A stretch of 39,198 nucleotides of DNA from OCS155 cluster bacterium AG-349-E07 (GCA_003281085.1 QCCZ01000005.1:1-39198); one strand, 5' to 3'. Shown: positions 25,075 to 34,626, numbered from the stretch's first letter. Program-made: numbers and translations. The notes: generated by a model not told the origin, from the letters alone.

Positions 25075-26132
25075 TGATTGGAATAATCGTATCAGGAGGA
25101 TTAAGTTTTTTATTTGTTCTTGTATCAACCTTTTTAGGAGTAAATTATTTCAAGAGTAGAAATATAGGACAAAACATTCAAGAAGAAGTTGTTCACCACG
25201 AACATAAAAAAGGGACACCTACAATGGGAGGAATTTTCTTGATTCTCGGTACTTCTTTCGGATTCTTTGCTTCACACATAAACTTTTGGACTATAGGTAG
25301 AGGTTTTGAGGTTGTATTAAGAAGAATTAATGAAGATGTTTTAGCTTTATTAATTATTGCGATAGCTATGGCTTTAGTTGGTTTAGTTGATGATTATTTA
25401 AAAGTAAAAGGTAATAGAAATTTAGGTCTTACGGTCAAGCAAAAATTTGGACTACAGTTTTTAGCGGGTATATTGGCAGCTGTATATATTTACAATTTAG
25501 GCTACTCAACACAACTTTATATATTTAGTGGTTTTGGTATAGACATTGGATTTTTCAAATGGATATTTATAGTTTTTGTCTTTGTAGGTATTACTAATGC
25601 GGTAAATCTTACAGATGGTTTGGATGGGCTGGTAGCTGGAAGTAGTTCAATTAGTTTTGCTGGTATTTTAGTTATTTCATTTTGGATATATAGGCATCCA
25701 GAATATTACTCAAATTTTATTAGCGACTCTTTTTTAACAGTAGATATTTCACTTTTGATTTCATCTGTGTCAGGTGCATGTTTAGGCTTTTTGTGGTGGA
25801 ATACTAATCCAGCAAAAATAATCATGGGTGATGTCGGCTCACATTTTATTGGTGCTATGTTTCCATTAATTTTGATTTCACTTGGTGCAGAAGGGCTGCT
25901 TCTATTTTTTTGTTTCTTATTTTTAATAGAAGCTGGATCAGTAATAATTCAGGTCGTTTCTTTTAGATATAGAAAAAAACGAATTTTTAAAATGGCGCCA
26001 TTACACCATCATTTTGAAATGAAAAACTGGGCTGAAACAACAGTAATTGTTAGATTTTGGATTATTAATGGAATTTTTGTAGTACTTGGTTTGGGGCTCT
26101 TTTATGCTGACTGGGTTTTGTTTGGAAATTAA
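25074..26132 (+). CDS. mraY: Phospho-N-acetylmuramoyl-pentapeptide transferase
   Basis: MraY transfers the UDP-MurNAc-pentapeptide to undecaprenyl phosphate in the membrane, making lipid I. The 352-residue protein has about ten membrane segments. It has the substrate loop HEHKKGTPTMGG near 43-53, the DDYLK aspartates (VDDYLKVKGN), NAVNLTDGLDGL with its catalytic Asn/Asp residues, GDVGSHFIGA, and the HHHFE histidine loop (PLHHHFEMKNWAET). Length is normal. The start overlaps the murE stop by one base (TAATG), the place where murF is found in most actinobacteria. Confidence 0.96.
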   Translation: MIGIIVSGGLSFLFVLVSTFLGVNYFKSRNIGQNIQEEVVHHEHKKGTPTMGGIFLILGTSFGFFASHINFWTIGRGFEVVLRRINEDVLALLIIAIAMALVGLVDDYLKVKGNRNLGLTVKQKFGLQFLAGILAAVYIYNLGYSTQLYIFSGFGIDIGFFKWIFIVFVFVGITNAVNLTDGLDGLVAGSSSISFAGILVISFWIYRHPEYYSNFISDSFLTVDISLLISSVSGACLGFLWWNTNPAKIIMGDVGSHFIGAMFPLILISLGAEGLLLFFCFLFLIEAGSVIIQVVSFRYRKKRIFKMAPLHHHFEMKNWAETTVIVRFWIINGIFVVLGLGLFYADWVLFGN

Positions 26133-27326
26133 GTGAAAAAATTAATATTTGGATATGGTGAAACAGGCAAAGCTGTAGAACAATTTTTTATTAACAACAA
26201 AATAGATTTTGAAATCTACGATGATAATATTTCTAATTTCAACAGAGATATTACCGATAATCTTATGGAATTTGATGAAGTGATAATTTCTCCTGGTATT
26301 CCTCCAGATAATGTACTTCTTTCAAAAATAAAATCACAGAATTTAAACATTTCTACTGATTTAGATCTCTTTTTTAGGTATAACGATAAAAATATAAAAA
26401 TTATTGGAATAACTGGAACAAATGGCAAAACATCATTTGTAAATATAGTTAAAGAATTCTTAGAGAAGAATGGTCATAAAGCCATTTCGTCTGGCAATAT
26501 AGGAACTTCGCCATTAAATTCAATAAATAAAGATTTTGAATATCTTGTATTAGAGCTATCTAGTTACCAACTTCATTATTCAAAGAACTTATCACTTGAT
26601 TCTGGAGTAGTTTTAAATATTGCAAGCGACCATCTAGACTGGCATGGAAATTTTAAGAATTATTTAGAAGCTAAGTCCAAGATTATTAAATTCACTAAAA
26701 AGAATAACATCCTTGTTTATAGTGATTTAATTCGAGAGTTTGCAGATTATGAAACTAAAAAAAATGTTAATGCTGATTATTCATCCTTAGAAAATATAGA
26801 TACGCCTTTTTCAAATGAATTATTAGTACCTTTTTTAGATTTGATTTATTTATTGGATTTAAATATAGAAAATATAGAAGAAGCTTGTCATAATTTCTTA
26901 GTCGGCTTGGAACAATTAGAACACAGATATGAAAGGATCAAATTTAAAGGAAATATAAAATTTATAAATGATTCAAAAGCCACAAATTTTCATGCAGTAA
27001 CAAATGCAATCAATAGATCAAAAAATATAATCCTTATTCTTCATGGTCTAACTAAGAATATTCCTAGTGAAGAATTAAAACTTACATCTGATGTTAAAAA
27101 AATTATTGTACAGTCCGAAATGAAATTAAATTTTAATCAATTTTATGGAAAAATTATTAAATACGAATCAATCAATGAAATTAAAAACTTGATAAAGTCT
27201 GAAATGCAAGAAGGTGATACAGTGCTCTTTTCATGTGGTGGTGCAAGTTTTAACGACTTCAAAAACTATAAAGAGAGAGGAAATTTTTTCAAAAAAATAG
27301 TAAACGAGATTGATAGTGAAACTTAA
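26133..27326 (+). CDS. murD: UDP-N-acetylmuramoylalanine--D-glutamate ligase
   Basis: MurD adds D-glutamate to UDP-MurNAc-L-Ala. The protein has the N-terminal FGYGETGKAVEQFF dinucleotide-like loop, GITGTNGKTSFV near 91-101, LELSSYQLH, IASDHLDWHGNFKNYLEAKSKI (carbamyl-Lys region), and HRYERIKF...FINDSKATNFHAV. At 397 residues it is well below the usual 440-480; the central domain between the YLEAKSK and HRYE blocks looks compressed. The C-terminal GG motif is replaced by LHGLTKN. The start is a GTG directly abutting the mraY stop. Confidence 0.93.
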   Translation: MKKLIFGYGETGKAVEQFFINNKIDFEIYDDNISNFNRDITDNLMEFDEVIISPGIPPDNVLLSKIKSQNLNISTDLDLFFRYNDKNIKIIGITGTNGKTSFVNIVKEFLEKNGHKAISSGNIGTSPLNSINKDFEYLVLELSSYQLHYSKNLSLDSGVVLNIASDHLDWHGNFKNYLEAKSKIIKFTKKNNILVYSDLIREFADYETKKNVNADYSSLENIDTPFSNELLVPFLDLIYLLDLNIENIEEACHNFLVGLEQLEHRYERIKFKGNIKFINDSKATNFHAVTNAINRSKNIILILHGLTKNIPSEELKLTSDVKKIIVQSEMKLNFNQFYGKIIKYESINEIKNLIKSEMQEGDTVLFSCGGASFNDFKNYKERGNFFKKIVNEIDSET

Positions 27327-28419
27327 AATATATTTTGATGAGTATCTGATAAAACTCAATGGTATTTCGGTAATACTTCTTCTTATCTTTGGAGTATTTC
27401 TTGTATCTTCCGCTACAGCTGTAGAGTCTCAAAGAATTTATTCAGATAGTTTTTATATGATTGCTAACCATGGATTGGGTATATTAATCGGGGTAGGGAT
27501 GTTTTTATTAATAAAAAGATTCAATTATTTGTATTTTTTTAAATTTCTAACGCCTCTCGTTTTAGTGATGATTGGTGCTTTATTTGTTTTACCAACAATG
27601 GGAGTAAATCTATTTGGTAGTACACGTTGGTTAGATATTGGCAATATAAGAATTCAACCCAGTGAATTAGCAAAACCTATCATTATTCTTTGGGTAGCGA
27701 GACAGCTATCAAATGAAAAAATAAAAGAACATGATTTGAAAACAATTTGGCGAGCAGGATTTATTCCTGGTATAGCTGTAATTTTAATTTTTCTTCAACC
27801 TGATTTTGGAACTACAGCAACTATTGCTTTTATAGTGTTTATACAATTTTTGTTTTCAAAAACAAAACTAATCTACCCAGCATTACTTTCAATAGGAGGT
27901 TGGTTCATTGGAAGATATTTTTTAGAATCAGAATTTTATAGGGCTGAAAGGCTTAGAGTTTGGAGCGAGGGGATATGCAATCAGGGCCAAGAGCTTCTTG
28001 GTGCATGTTTTCAAGTCCATCAAAGTAGAATTGCAATCAGTTCTGGAGGCATGTTTGGTTTAGGTCCAGGAACTTCTAGAGCAAGATGGGGTTCTTTGCC
28101 AAGCGCTTATTCAGATTTTATTTCATCAATAATAGGTGAAGAATATGGTTTCATTGGATACTTAATATTTATATTTATTCTTTCAGTATGCATTATTACT
28201 TTTTTCTTAATTGCAGTTAGAGAAAAAAATGAATTTAAAAAAATATTTATTTCTGGTTTAGGAGCATGGATACTTTTTCAATCCGTTTTAAATTTAGGTG
28301 CTTCTGTATACTTGTTACCAATTACAGGAATTGTATTGCCATTTGTATCATACGGAGGGACGGCTATGGTTTCTATTTTTGTAGCCCTAGGGATAATGCA
28401 TTGCAGGGTTGATGAATAA
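27316..28419 (+). CDS. ftsW: Septal peptidoglycan polymerase (SEDS family)
   Basis: FtsW polymerises lipid II at the division site and works with FtsI. The protein of about 367 residues has roughly ten membrane segments, the family block STRWLDIGNIRIQPSELAKP (near 97-117), FLQPDFGTT, SGGMFGLGPGTSRARWGSLPSAYSDFISSIIGEEYGFIG with the catalytic-type Asp of SEDS proteins, and VLPFVSYGGTAMVSIF. Gene order (murD-ftsW-murG) and FtsI in the cluster point to FtsW rather than RodA. I chose the GTG at 27316; a TTG at 27310 is equally in frame and no ribosome-binding site decides. It overlaps murD. Confidence 0.92.
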   Translation: MKLKIYFDEYLIKLNGISVILLLIFGVFLVSSATAVESQRIYSDSFYMIANHGLGILIGVGMFLLIKRFNYLYFFKFLTPLVLVMIGALFVLPTMGVNLFGSTRWLDIGNIRIQPSELAKPIIILWVARQLSNEKIKEHDLKTIWRAGFIPGIAVILIFLQPDFGTTATIAFIVFIQFLFSKTKLIYPALLSIGGWFIGRYFLESEFYRAERLRVWSEGICNQGQELLGACFQVHQSRIAISSGGMFGLGPGTSRARWGSLPSAYSDFISSIIGEEYGFIGYLIFIFILSVCIITFFLIAVREKNEFKKIFISGLGAWILFQSVLNLGASVYLLPITGIVLPFVSYGGTAMVSIFVALGIMHCRVDE

Positions 28420-29428
28420 AGGTGTATTTTTATGTGTTGGAACTGGTGGACATGTTCTACCAGCTTATAACGTAATTAAATCAATGCTTGATCAAGGTAT
28501 TGATAAAAAAAATATTTTAATAGTGACTGATGAAAGAGGTATAGAGTATTTCAAAGAAAAAGACTTTGAGACTATAGTTTATCCTTTTGTGTCCTCACGA
28601 AAAGGTATTATTGGCTATCTACTAAATCTTGGTAAAATTTTAAAAAGTATTATTTATTTATATAAAAGTTTAAAAAAGTATAAACCACAATTTCTTTTTA
28701 CAACTGGTGCATATATTGCTCCCGTTTCAGCAATTGTTTCGAAGTTATTGAAAGTAAATTTCTACATACAAGAACAGAATATATATTCAGGCTTAGGAAA
28801 TAAGCTTTCAGCTCCATTCGCTAAAATTGTTTATACATCTTTTCCTGATACTAAAAATATTCAAAAGAATAAAATTCAATATTGTGGACCAGTTTTAAAT
28901 TTAGACTTAAACAACAATAATGAAATTAATAAAACTTCTAATCTTACAATAGGATTTCAAGGTGGAAGCCAAGGGTCAAAAGAAATAAATGATCTTGTTT
29001 ACAAATTTTGTGAAGATGAGAGGTATTTTGATATTGATATCATCCACATTGTTGGAAAAAACAATGAAATAATTAATACAAATAGAAGAAATTATATTTC
29101 TCATAATTATATTGATGACATGCAGTCGTTTTACAATTTAATTCATTTACAAGTTTCTCGTGCAGGCGGGGGTAGTCTTGAAGCTGCGTATCTCAATATC
29201 TACCAGTTACTCGTTCCTTTTAAGCACGGAACTACTTCGGTACATCAACAGCTTAATGCTGAGTATCTGGAAAAAATAAATGCTGCAAGAATTATTAAAA
29301 ATTATGAAGATTTTACTAATCAAGTTGATTATTTTCTTGAAAATTATACTGAAAATATAGAGAAAATTAAAATTGAAGCAGGAAATTTAACAATTAGTGA
29401 AAAATTAGTAGATGAACTTATTAAGTAG
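28412..29428 (+). CDS. murG: UDP-N-acetylglucosamine--MurNAc-pentapeptide-PP-undecaprenol transferase
   Basis: MurG adds GlcNAc to lipid I, making lipid II, on the inner face of the membrane. The protein of about 338 residues is GT28 type: GTGGHVLPAYNV near the N-terminus (GGTGGH motif reduced to GTGGH), TTGAYIAPVSAIVS, EQNIYSGLGNKL, GFQGGSQGSKEIND, and VSRAGGGSLEAAYL with the UDP-GlcNAc-binding Glu, then HQQLNAEYL. The ATG at 28412 follows AGGG; a TTG one codon upstream is possible. It overlaps ftsW by 8 bases and murC by 17. Confidence 0.93.
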   Translation: MNKGVFLCVGTGGHVLPAYNVIKSMLDQGIDKKNILIVTDERGIEYFKEKDFETIVYPFVSSRKGIIGYLLNLGKILKSIIYLYKSLKKYKPQFLFTTGAYIAPVSAIVSKLLKVNFYIQEQNIYSGLGNKLSAPFAKIVYTSFPDTKNIQKNKIQYCGPVLNLDLNNNNEINKTSNLTIGFQGGSQGSKEINDLVYKFCEDERYFDIDIIHIVGKNNEIINTNRRNYISHNYIDDMQSFYNLIHLQVSRAGGGSLEAAYLNIYQLLVPFKHGTTSVHQQLNAEYLEKINAARIIKNYEDFTNQVDYFLENYTENIEKIKIEAGNLTISEKLVDELIK

Positions 29429-30725
29429 TTTCAAAAAAATCTTTATTTTGGGTATCGGCGGCTCAGGGATGAGTTCAATTGCAAAATATCTCAAACAAAA
29501 GGGCCATGATGTTGAGGGTTATGATCAAAGAATTTCTTACATTACTAACCTTTTAGAAAGTGATGGGGTAAAAACTTGCCAAAACCTTGATAATTTTAAA
29601 TATCAAGAAGAAGTATTATATGTTATCTCGTCTGCAATTAACCTTGAGGACACTTTTCTTGCAAAATATACTGAAAATGAAAATGTAATTTCAAGACCAA
29701 AATTTTTGGAATTATTATCTGAAGAAGTAGAAATTCTTGGAATAACTGGTACTCATGGAAAAACTTCTACTACAGCTTTGGTTTCTCATATATTTCATTT
29801 TAATAACAAAAATGCATCATTTATTTATGGAGGGGTCAGCGGTTTTGGTAATTTAGGTGGTCATTTTGGTGAGAAGACACAACCTTTAATACTTGAAACC
29901 GATGAAGCATTCAATACATTTAAAAATATAAATATTAAAGATTTAATTGTTACAAATATAGATAATGATCATATAGATTTCTATGAATCGTATGAGAATT
30001 TAATTGATGCATTTAATCATGTTATTAAAAATGTAAAAGGAGTGAAAGTTTTAAATTATGATGATGAAAATCTTAGGTTAATAAGTGATAAAGACATAAT
30101 TTCGTATTCAAGAACACAAACGTCAGATTACAAAATTAATCTCCCTAACTCGTTTGAACATGAAGGCAAGTCTTATGAAGTATCAACAAAGTTAATTGGA
30201 GACCATTATCTTTCCAATATAGTAGCTGCAATAGCAATTTGTAATGTTTATGGTATCTCGACAGAAGATAGCATAAAAGCTATATCTGAGTTTGGAGGAG
30301 TTAAAAGAAGAATGGAGTATATCGGAACTTATAACAACACGAAATTCTACGATGATTACGGACATCATCCAACAGAAATGAAGGCAACCATTAGTGCTTT
30401 AAAAAGCGTAACAGAAGGGAAATTGTATGTTATTTTTCAACCTCACCGCTACACAAGAACACGTGATAATTTTGAAGCATTTCAGAACAGTTTGAATGTT
30501 GCTGATGCACCAATAGTGACAGATATTTACTCAGCCGGGGAAGAGCCAATACCTGGTGTTTCAAGCAAAAATTTTTCAAACAGTAAAATTAAATATTTTA
30601 AATCGATTCGATCAGTACCAATTTTTATTAAAAGCAATATTAAACCTGGAGATAATGTCTTAACTCTTGGAGCGGGAGACATTACCTTATTAGGTCCACA
30701 GATACTAAAATATTTAAATGATTAA
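29412..30725 (+). CDS. murC: UDP-N-acetylmuramate--L-alanine ligase
   Basis: MurC adds L-alanine to UDP-MurNAc, the first stem-peptide step. The 437-residue protein shows IFILGIGGSGMSSIAKYL (the MurC-type N-terminal loop), GITGTHGKTSTTAL near 110-122 with the His typical of MurC, LETDEAFNTF, TNIDNDHIDFY, FGGVKRRMEYIG, YDDYGHHPTEMKATI and FQPHRYTRTRDNF, then LTLGAGDI. All are diagnostic for MurC over MurD/E. It is slightly short (usual about 460-490). It overlaps murG by 17 and murB by 8 bases. Confidence 0.95.
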   Translation: MNLLSSFKKIFILGIGGSGMSSIAKYLKQKGHDVEGYDQRISYITNLLESDGVKTCQNLDNFKYQEEVLYVISSAINLEDTFLAKYTENENVISRPKFLELLSEEVEILGITGTHGKTSTTALVSHIFHFNNKNASFIYGGVSGFGNLGGHFGEKTQPLILETDEAFNTFKNINIKDLIVTNIDNDHIDFYESYENLIDAFNHVIKNVKGVKVLNYDDENLRLISDKDIISYSRTQTSDYKINLPNSFEHEGKSYEVSTKLIGDHYLSNIVAAIAICNVYGISTEDSIKAISEFGGVKRRMEYIGTYNNTKFYDDYGHHPTEMKATISALKSVTEGKLYVIFQPHRYTRTRDNFEAFQNSLNVADAPIVTDIYSAGEEPIPGVSSKNFSNSKIKYFKSIRSVPIFIKSNIKPGDNVLTLGAGDITLLGPQILKYLND

Positions 30726-31575
30726 TCAAAAAGTTTTATTAAAAAATGAAACAACATATCGTTTTGGAGGTATGTGTAAGAACTTCTTTTTACTTGATGA
30801 TAAAAAAGACTTGGATAATTTTGATGAATATGACAATTTTGATGAGTATTTTATTCTAGGAAAAGGGTCAAATGTTGCATTCTCAGAAAATGAATTTGAT
30901 GGAGCTGTAATTCAATCAAAAATTAACTATATAAATTTTGATAACAAAACAAACAAACTTGAAATAGGTTCAGGAACTTATTTACCAGATCTTTCTAGAT
31001 TTTTAAAATCAAAAAATTTATGTGATGGGGAATTTCTTTTAGGTATACCTGGAACAGTTGGGGGAGCTTTATCCATGAATGCTGGTTGCTATGGATATGA
31101 ATTTTTAGATTATGTAGAGGCTTTTGAATATTTTGATTTAAAAAGTAAAAAAATTAAGACAATTAACAAATCTCAAATAAATTATGGTTATAGATTTACA
31201 GATATTGATGATTCAATAATCCTGTCTGTTACAATGATATTTCCTGATGGAGATCCTGACAAAATCAGTAAAAACATGAAAGAATTCACAAATCATAGAA
31301 AAAATACGCAACCTTCTGCTTTATATAATGCAGGTAGCGTATTTAAAAACGGTGAAGATTATTTCGCCGCTGAATTAATTGAAAATGCTGGCCTTAAGGG
31401 ATATAAGATAGATGGAGTTAGGGTGAGTGAAAAGCATTCTAATTTTTTTATTGCTGATAAAGATGCTAAATCATCAGATTTGTATAAATTAGTTAATTTT
31501 GTAAAAGATAGTATTTTTGATAAATATGATGTGATGCTCCAAGAAGAGATTATATTTGTTGGAGATTTTTCTTGA
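30718..31575 (+). CDS. murB: UDP-N-acetylenolpyruvoylglucosamine reductase
   Basis: MurB reduces enolpyruvyl-UDP-GlcNAc to UDP-MurNAc with FAD and NADPH. The 285-residue protein has YRFGGMCK, ILGKGSNVAFSE (FAD loop), LLGIPGTVGGALSMNAGCYGYE, INYGYRFTD with the catalytic-site Arg, NAGSVFKN with the proton-donor Ser, and the late Glu in LQEEIIFVGDF. The lack of the extra C-terminal loop and the length place it with the shorter type II (Gram-positive-like) enzymes. It overlaps murC by 8 bases and ftsQ by 4 (TTGA). Confidence 0.93.
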   Translation: MINQKVLLKNETTYRFGGMCKNFFLLDDKKDLDNFDEYDNFDEYFILGKGSNVAFSENEFDGAVIQSKINYINFDNKTNKLEIGSGTYLPDLSRFLKSKNLCDGEFLLGIPGTVGGALSMNAGCYGYEFLDYVEAFEYFDLKSKKIKTINKSQINYGYRFTDIDDSIILSVTMIFPDGDPDKISKNMKEFTNHRKNTQPSALYNAGSVFKNGEDYFAAELIENAGLKGYKIDGVRVSEKHSNFFIADKDAKSSDLYKLVNFVKDSIFDKYDVMLQEEIIFVGDFS

Positions 31576-32273
31576 TAAAAGGAAACATCGATATAGAAAA
31601 AACCAGTTTTAGAACTTTTTTAGTATTTTCATTTTTCTTACTAACAATACTTCTTCCTTCATACCTTATATTTTCATCAAAATATATGGTTAAGAATGTT
31701 GAATTTTCTCCAAAATACCAAGTTGACAGTTCTTTTTTAGAAACATTGTATGGTGAATCTATATGGATATTGGATGAAACCTCGGTAGAAAGTCTTTACA
31801 GCGCTGATCCTACAATAGAAAAAATTGAACTCACCAAAATCTTGCCATCTAAATTAGAAATTAAACTTAAGCTTTACGAACAAGTAGCTGAAATATCTGA
31901 CTTAAGAGGATCTCAGCCAAAACTATCTGTGTTGTATAAAAATTTATACATTGCCGAATCTATTGATGCGTCTAAAAACACATTATCAGTGACAATTGTT
32001 AATGGACCTGTTGATAACGGATTCAATGGAGAGGTAGTAGCACTTTTCATGACCTTGAGTAACTTTGATGACATTAATACAGGTTCTTTAAAGCTAACTC
32101 ACTTGGGTACAAGTGTCATAGGCTACTACAAAGATACTGAGATCCTTTTTGGAAACCCTATTGACCTTGCTACTAAAGCAGCTGCAGTGGGAGAGCTCTT
32201 ATCAGAAGGCGCTTGTCAGGGGACTGTAAGATTTGTATCAACAAATTCATTTGTAACTGATTGTAATATCTAA
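31572..32273 (+). CDS. ftsQ: Cell division protein FtsQ/DivIB
   Basis: The 233-residue bitopic protein has a short cytoplasmic tail, one membrane segment (about 14-34), then a POTRA-like domain starting MVKNVEFSPKYQVDSSFLETLYGESIWILDETSVESLYSADPTIEKIELTKILPSKLEIKLKLYEQVA, the typical FtsQ/DivIB layout, and a C-terminal beta domain. It would bind the FtsL-like protein and DivIC in the divisome. The start is a TTG overlapping the murB stop (TTGA). Sequence conservation in this family is low; position between murB and ftsZ supports the call. Confidence 0.88.
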   Translation: MIKGNIDIEKTSFRTFLVFSFFLLTILLPSYLIFSSKYMVKNVEFSPKYQVDSSFLETLYGESIWILDETSVESLYSADPTIEKIELTKILPSKLEIKLKLYEQVAEISDLRGSQPKLSVLYKNLYIAESIDASKNTLSVTIVNGPVDNGFNGEVVALFMTLSNFDDINTGSLKLTHLGTSVIGYYKDTEILFGNPIDLATKAAAVGELLSEGACQGTVRFVSTNSFVTDCNI

Positions 32274-32363
32274 ACCTAAAGTATAGATATAGATAAAAAA
32301 ACTAAAAATTTATTGTTTATATTTATATATGATGATAATCTAGTTTCATTAATTGGAGATTTT

Positions 32364-33431
32364 ATGGCACAAAGAAGTAAAAAAACAAAACAAAAGGGAG
32401 TAAATCTAAATATGAGACCTAGAAATTATACAGCTGTTATAAAAGTTGTTGGTGTTGGTGGTGGAGGAACCAATGCTGTTAATAGAATGATCAAAATGGG
32501 TATTAAGGGTGTAGATTTTATTGCTGCAAATACAGATGCTCAAAGTTTACTTGGATCAAAAGCTGACGTTAAATTAGACCTCGGTAGAAAAACAACAAGA
32601 GGACTTGGTGCTGGTGCTAACCCAGAAGTAGGAAGACAAGCAGCATTAGATTCTGCAGATTTAATTAAAGAAGCATTAAAAGGATCAGACATGGTATTTA
32701 TTACAGCAGGTGAAGGCGGTGGTACTGGAACAGGTGCTTCACCAGTTATTGCTGAAATAGCTCATGAGTTGGGCGCTTTGACTGTAGGTGTAGTTACTAG
32801 ACCTTTTGGCTTTGAAGGAAGAAGGAGATCTGTTCAAGCAGAAGAAGGCGTTCAAGCTCTAAGGGATGTGCTTGATACTTTGATAGTTATACCTAATGAT
32901 AGACTTCTACAAATTAGTGATAACAATGTAAAAGTAAATGAAGCCTATTTAAAATCAGATGAGATTTTATCAAATGGTGTAAAGGGAATTTCAGGATTAA
33001 TTACCCAACCAGGTGTGATTAATGTTGACTTTGCAGATGTAAAAACTATTTTGAAAGATGCAGGCAGTGCCGTACTGGGAATAGGTAGATCAACTGGTGA
33101 GCAACGTGCACCAAATGCTGCACAAGCTGCCATATCTTCACCACTACTCGAAGCAAATATGGACGGAGCAGAGGGTGTATTAATAACTATTACAGGTTCT
33201 GCAGATCTAAAACTTCAAGAAGTTGATGAAGCAGCAAGGGTTATTACAGAACGTGCTGATGACAACGCTGAAATCATCTTCGGTCACATTGTAGATGAAT
33301 CTCTTGGTGATGCTGTAGAAGTTACAGTTGTTGCTGCTGGATTTGGTCCAAGACCAAATAGAAGATTAAAGAATGATTCAGAGCAAATTGATAATGGAGG
33401 TGACGGTCTTCCTGATTTTATTAAGGGATGA
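32364..33431 (+). CDS. ftsZ: Cell division GTPase FtsZ
   Basis: FtsZ polymerises at mid-cell to organise division. The core is well conserved: [15 protein letters not shown] near 29-41, [24 protein letters not shown], the GTP signature [15 protein letters not shown] near 116-130, [11 protein letters not shown], and [11 protein letters not shown] with the T7-loop Asp. The C-terminal linker is only about 20-25 residues and ends in LPDFIKG, the FtsA/SepF-binding tail. I start at the ATG at 32364 because GGAG lies 5 bases upstream; this gives a basic N-terminal extension ([12 protein letters not shown]). An ATG at 32412 would give a standard actinobacterial N-terminus. The 90-base gap after ftsQ is the largest within the cluster and may hold a promoter. 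Confidence 0.95.
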   Translation: MAQRSKKTKQKGVNLNMRPRNYTAVIKVVGVGGGGTNAVNRMIKMGIKGVDFIAANTDAQSLLGSKADVKLDLGRKTTRGLGAGANPEVGRQAALDSADLIKEALKGSDMVFITAGEGGGTGTGASPVIAEIAHELGALTVGVVTRPFGFEGRRRSVQAEEGVQALRDVLDTLIVIPNDRLLQISDNNVKVNEAYLKSDEILSNGVKGISGLITQPGVINVDFADVKTILKDAGSAVLGIGRSTGEQRAPNAAQAAISSPLLEANMDGAEGVLITITGSADLKLQEVDEAARVITERADDNAEIIFGHIVDESLGDAVEVTVVAAGFGPRPNRRLKNDSEQIDNGGDGLPDFIKG

Positions 33432-34018
33432 TTCGCTCTCAAAATTTAAATAATGCTTTCTTCTCATCAGCAAATGATGGGAGTTTAGAAGAAATATTAG
33501 AAACCATTGGTTTTCAAAACCAAGTTGCAACAATGGATCAAACCCATTCATCTGAAATTGCATTTGCTGACTCGAATATTTCTTACAAATGTGATGGTAT
33601 TTACACAAATAAAATTAAATTACCATTGGTTGTAAAAACTGCTGATTGTGTTCCTCTTCTAATGGAATCAAGCAAGGGAGTTTCTGCAACTCATGCTGGC
33701 TGGCGAGGTTTAGAAAAATCTATATTTGAAAAAAGTTTAGATATACATGAAATATCTAGTTTAAAAATTTCAATAGGGCCACATGCTAGAAAATGTTGTT
33801 ATGAAGTTGGAGCTGAGTTTCTAGAGACATTTAACAATTCAATCAATAAAGTTAACGATAAATATTATTTAGATTTAACAAAAAATATTAAACAATTTGC
33901 ATTTGAAAATAATATAAATTTAGAGGATACGAATGTATGTACTATTTGTAATAAAGAATATTTTTCATACAGAAAAAACAAGACAAATGAAAGACAATTT
34001 AGTTTCATATGGATATAG
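33428..34018 (+). CDS. pgeF: PgeF/YlmD-type purine nucleoside phosphorylase (peptidoglycan editing factor)
   Basis: The 196-residue protein has the family motifs [33 protein letters not shown] and [13 protein letters not shown], with the zinc-site His and Cys residues, and a late block [26 protein letters not shown]. Related proteins act on purine nucleosides or, in E. coli YfiH, remove mis-incorporated serine-containing muropeptide precursors. It is shorter than usual (about 230-250), losing sequence at the N-terminus. It follows ftsZ by an ATGA overlap and overlaps yggS by 10 bases, the standard actinobacterial order. Confidence 0.9.
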   Translation: MIRSQNLNNAFFSSANDGSLEEILETIGFQNQVATMDQTHSSEIAFADSNISYKCDGIYTNKIKLPLVVKTADCVPLLMESSKGVSATHAGWRGLEKSIFEKSLDIHEISSLKISIGPHARKCCYEVGAEFLETFNNSINKVNDKYYLDLTKNIKQFAFENNINLEDTNVCTICNKEYFSYRKNKTNERQFSFIWI

Positions 34019-34626
34019 AAAAAAATTTAAATAGTATTTCTAAAAAGTTATCAAACTATGACGCAAAGCTAATCCCAGTTATTAAAAATAGAACTGTTGA
34101 GGAAGTGAAAAAGGTTTATGACTATGGTTTTAGAGAATTTGGCGAAAATAGGCTTGAAGATTATTATTTGCATTCACAAAATTTTAATGATGCTCTCTTT
34201 CACTTTATTGCCCCTCTTCAATCTAGAAAAATTAGAAGTATTTTTGAAAATTTTGAATTTATTCATACTGTAAGTCGCTACAAAGAGATAGATTTGATTT
34301 CGAAATTAAAGAACAAAAGAGAAGTTTTTCTTCAAGTAAATATTGATAATGATAAAAATAAGTCAGGTATAGATTCTGATTTAATTTTTGAGTATTTTGA
34401 ATACTCAAAAGATAGAATAAGTTTACCAATTGGCCTAATGTGTATACCAAATATACAATCAGATCCAAATATAGTATTTTCAAAAATGCAAAACATTAAC
34501 ACTGAGTTGAAAAATATATATAGTGAATACAAAGGAGAGCTTTCAATGGGAATGTCAGAAGACTATGAAATAGCTCTAGATTATGGTGCTACTATAGTTC
34601 GAGTAGGAAGTAAAATATTTAAATAA
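34009..34626 (+). CDS. yggS: YggS-family PLP homeostasis protein
   Basis: The 205-residue alanine-racemase-fold protein has LIPVIKNRT with the PLP lysine Lys26, the FGENRLEDY block, HFIAPLQSRKIRSI (usual HFIGxLQxNK), IHTVSRYKEIDLI, VFLQVNIDNDKNKSGI, PIGLMCIP and LSMGMSEDYEIALDYGATIVRVGSKIF with the phosphate-binding residues. It binds PLP without a known reaction and keeps vitamin B6 and amino acid pools balanced. It is slightly short, and the VSK motif is VIK. It sits between pgeF and sepF as in many Gram-positives (ylmDEFG order). Confidence 0.92.
   Translation: MDIEKNLNSISKKLSNYDAKLIPVIKNRTVEEVKKVYDYGFREFGENRLEDYYLHSQNFNDALFHFIAPLQSRKIRSIFENFEFIHTVSRYKEIDLISKLKNKREVFLQVNIDNDKNKSGIDSDLIFEYFEYSKDRISLPIGLMCIPNIQSDPNIVFSKMQNINTELKNIYSEYKGELSMGMSEDYEIALDYGATIVRVGSKIFK

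Noticed and set aside
32313-32363. Upstream in-frame extension of ftsZ (17 residues before MAQRSK)
   Set aside because: There is no ribosome-binding site for it, while GGAG lies 5 bases before the ATG at 32364; the added residues look like untranslated AT-rich sequence.
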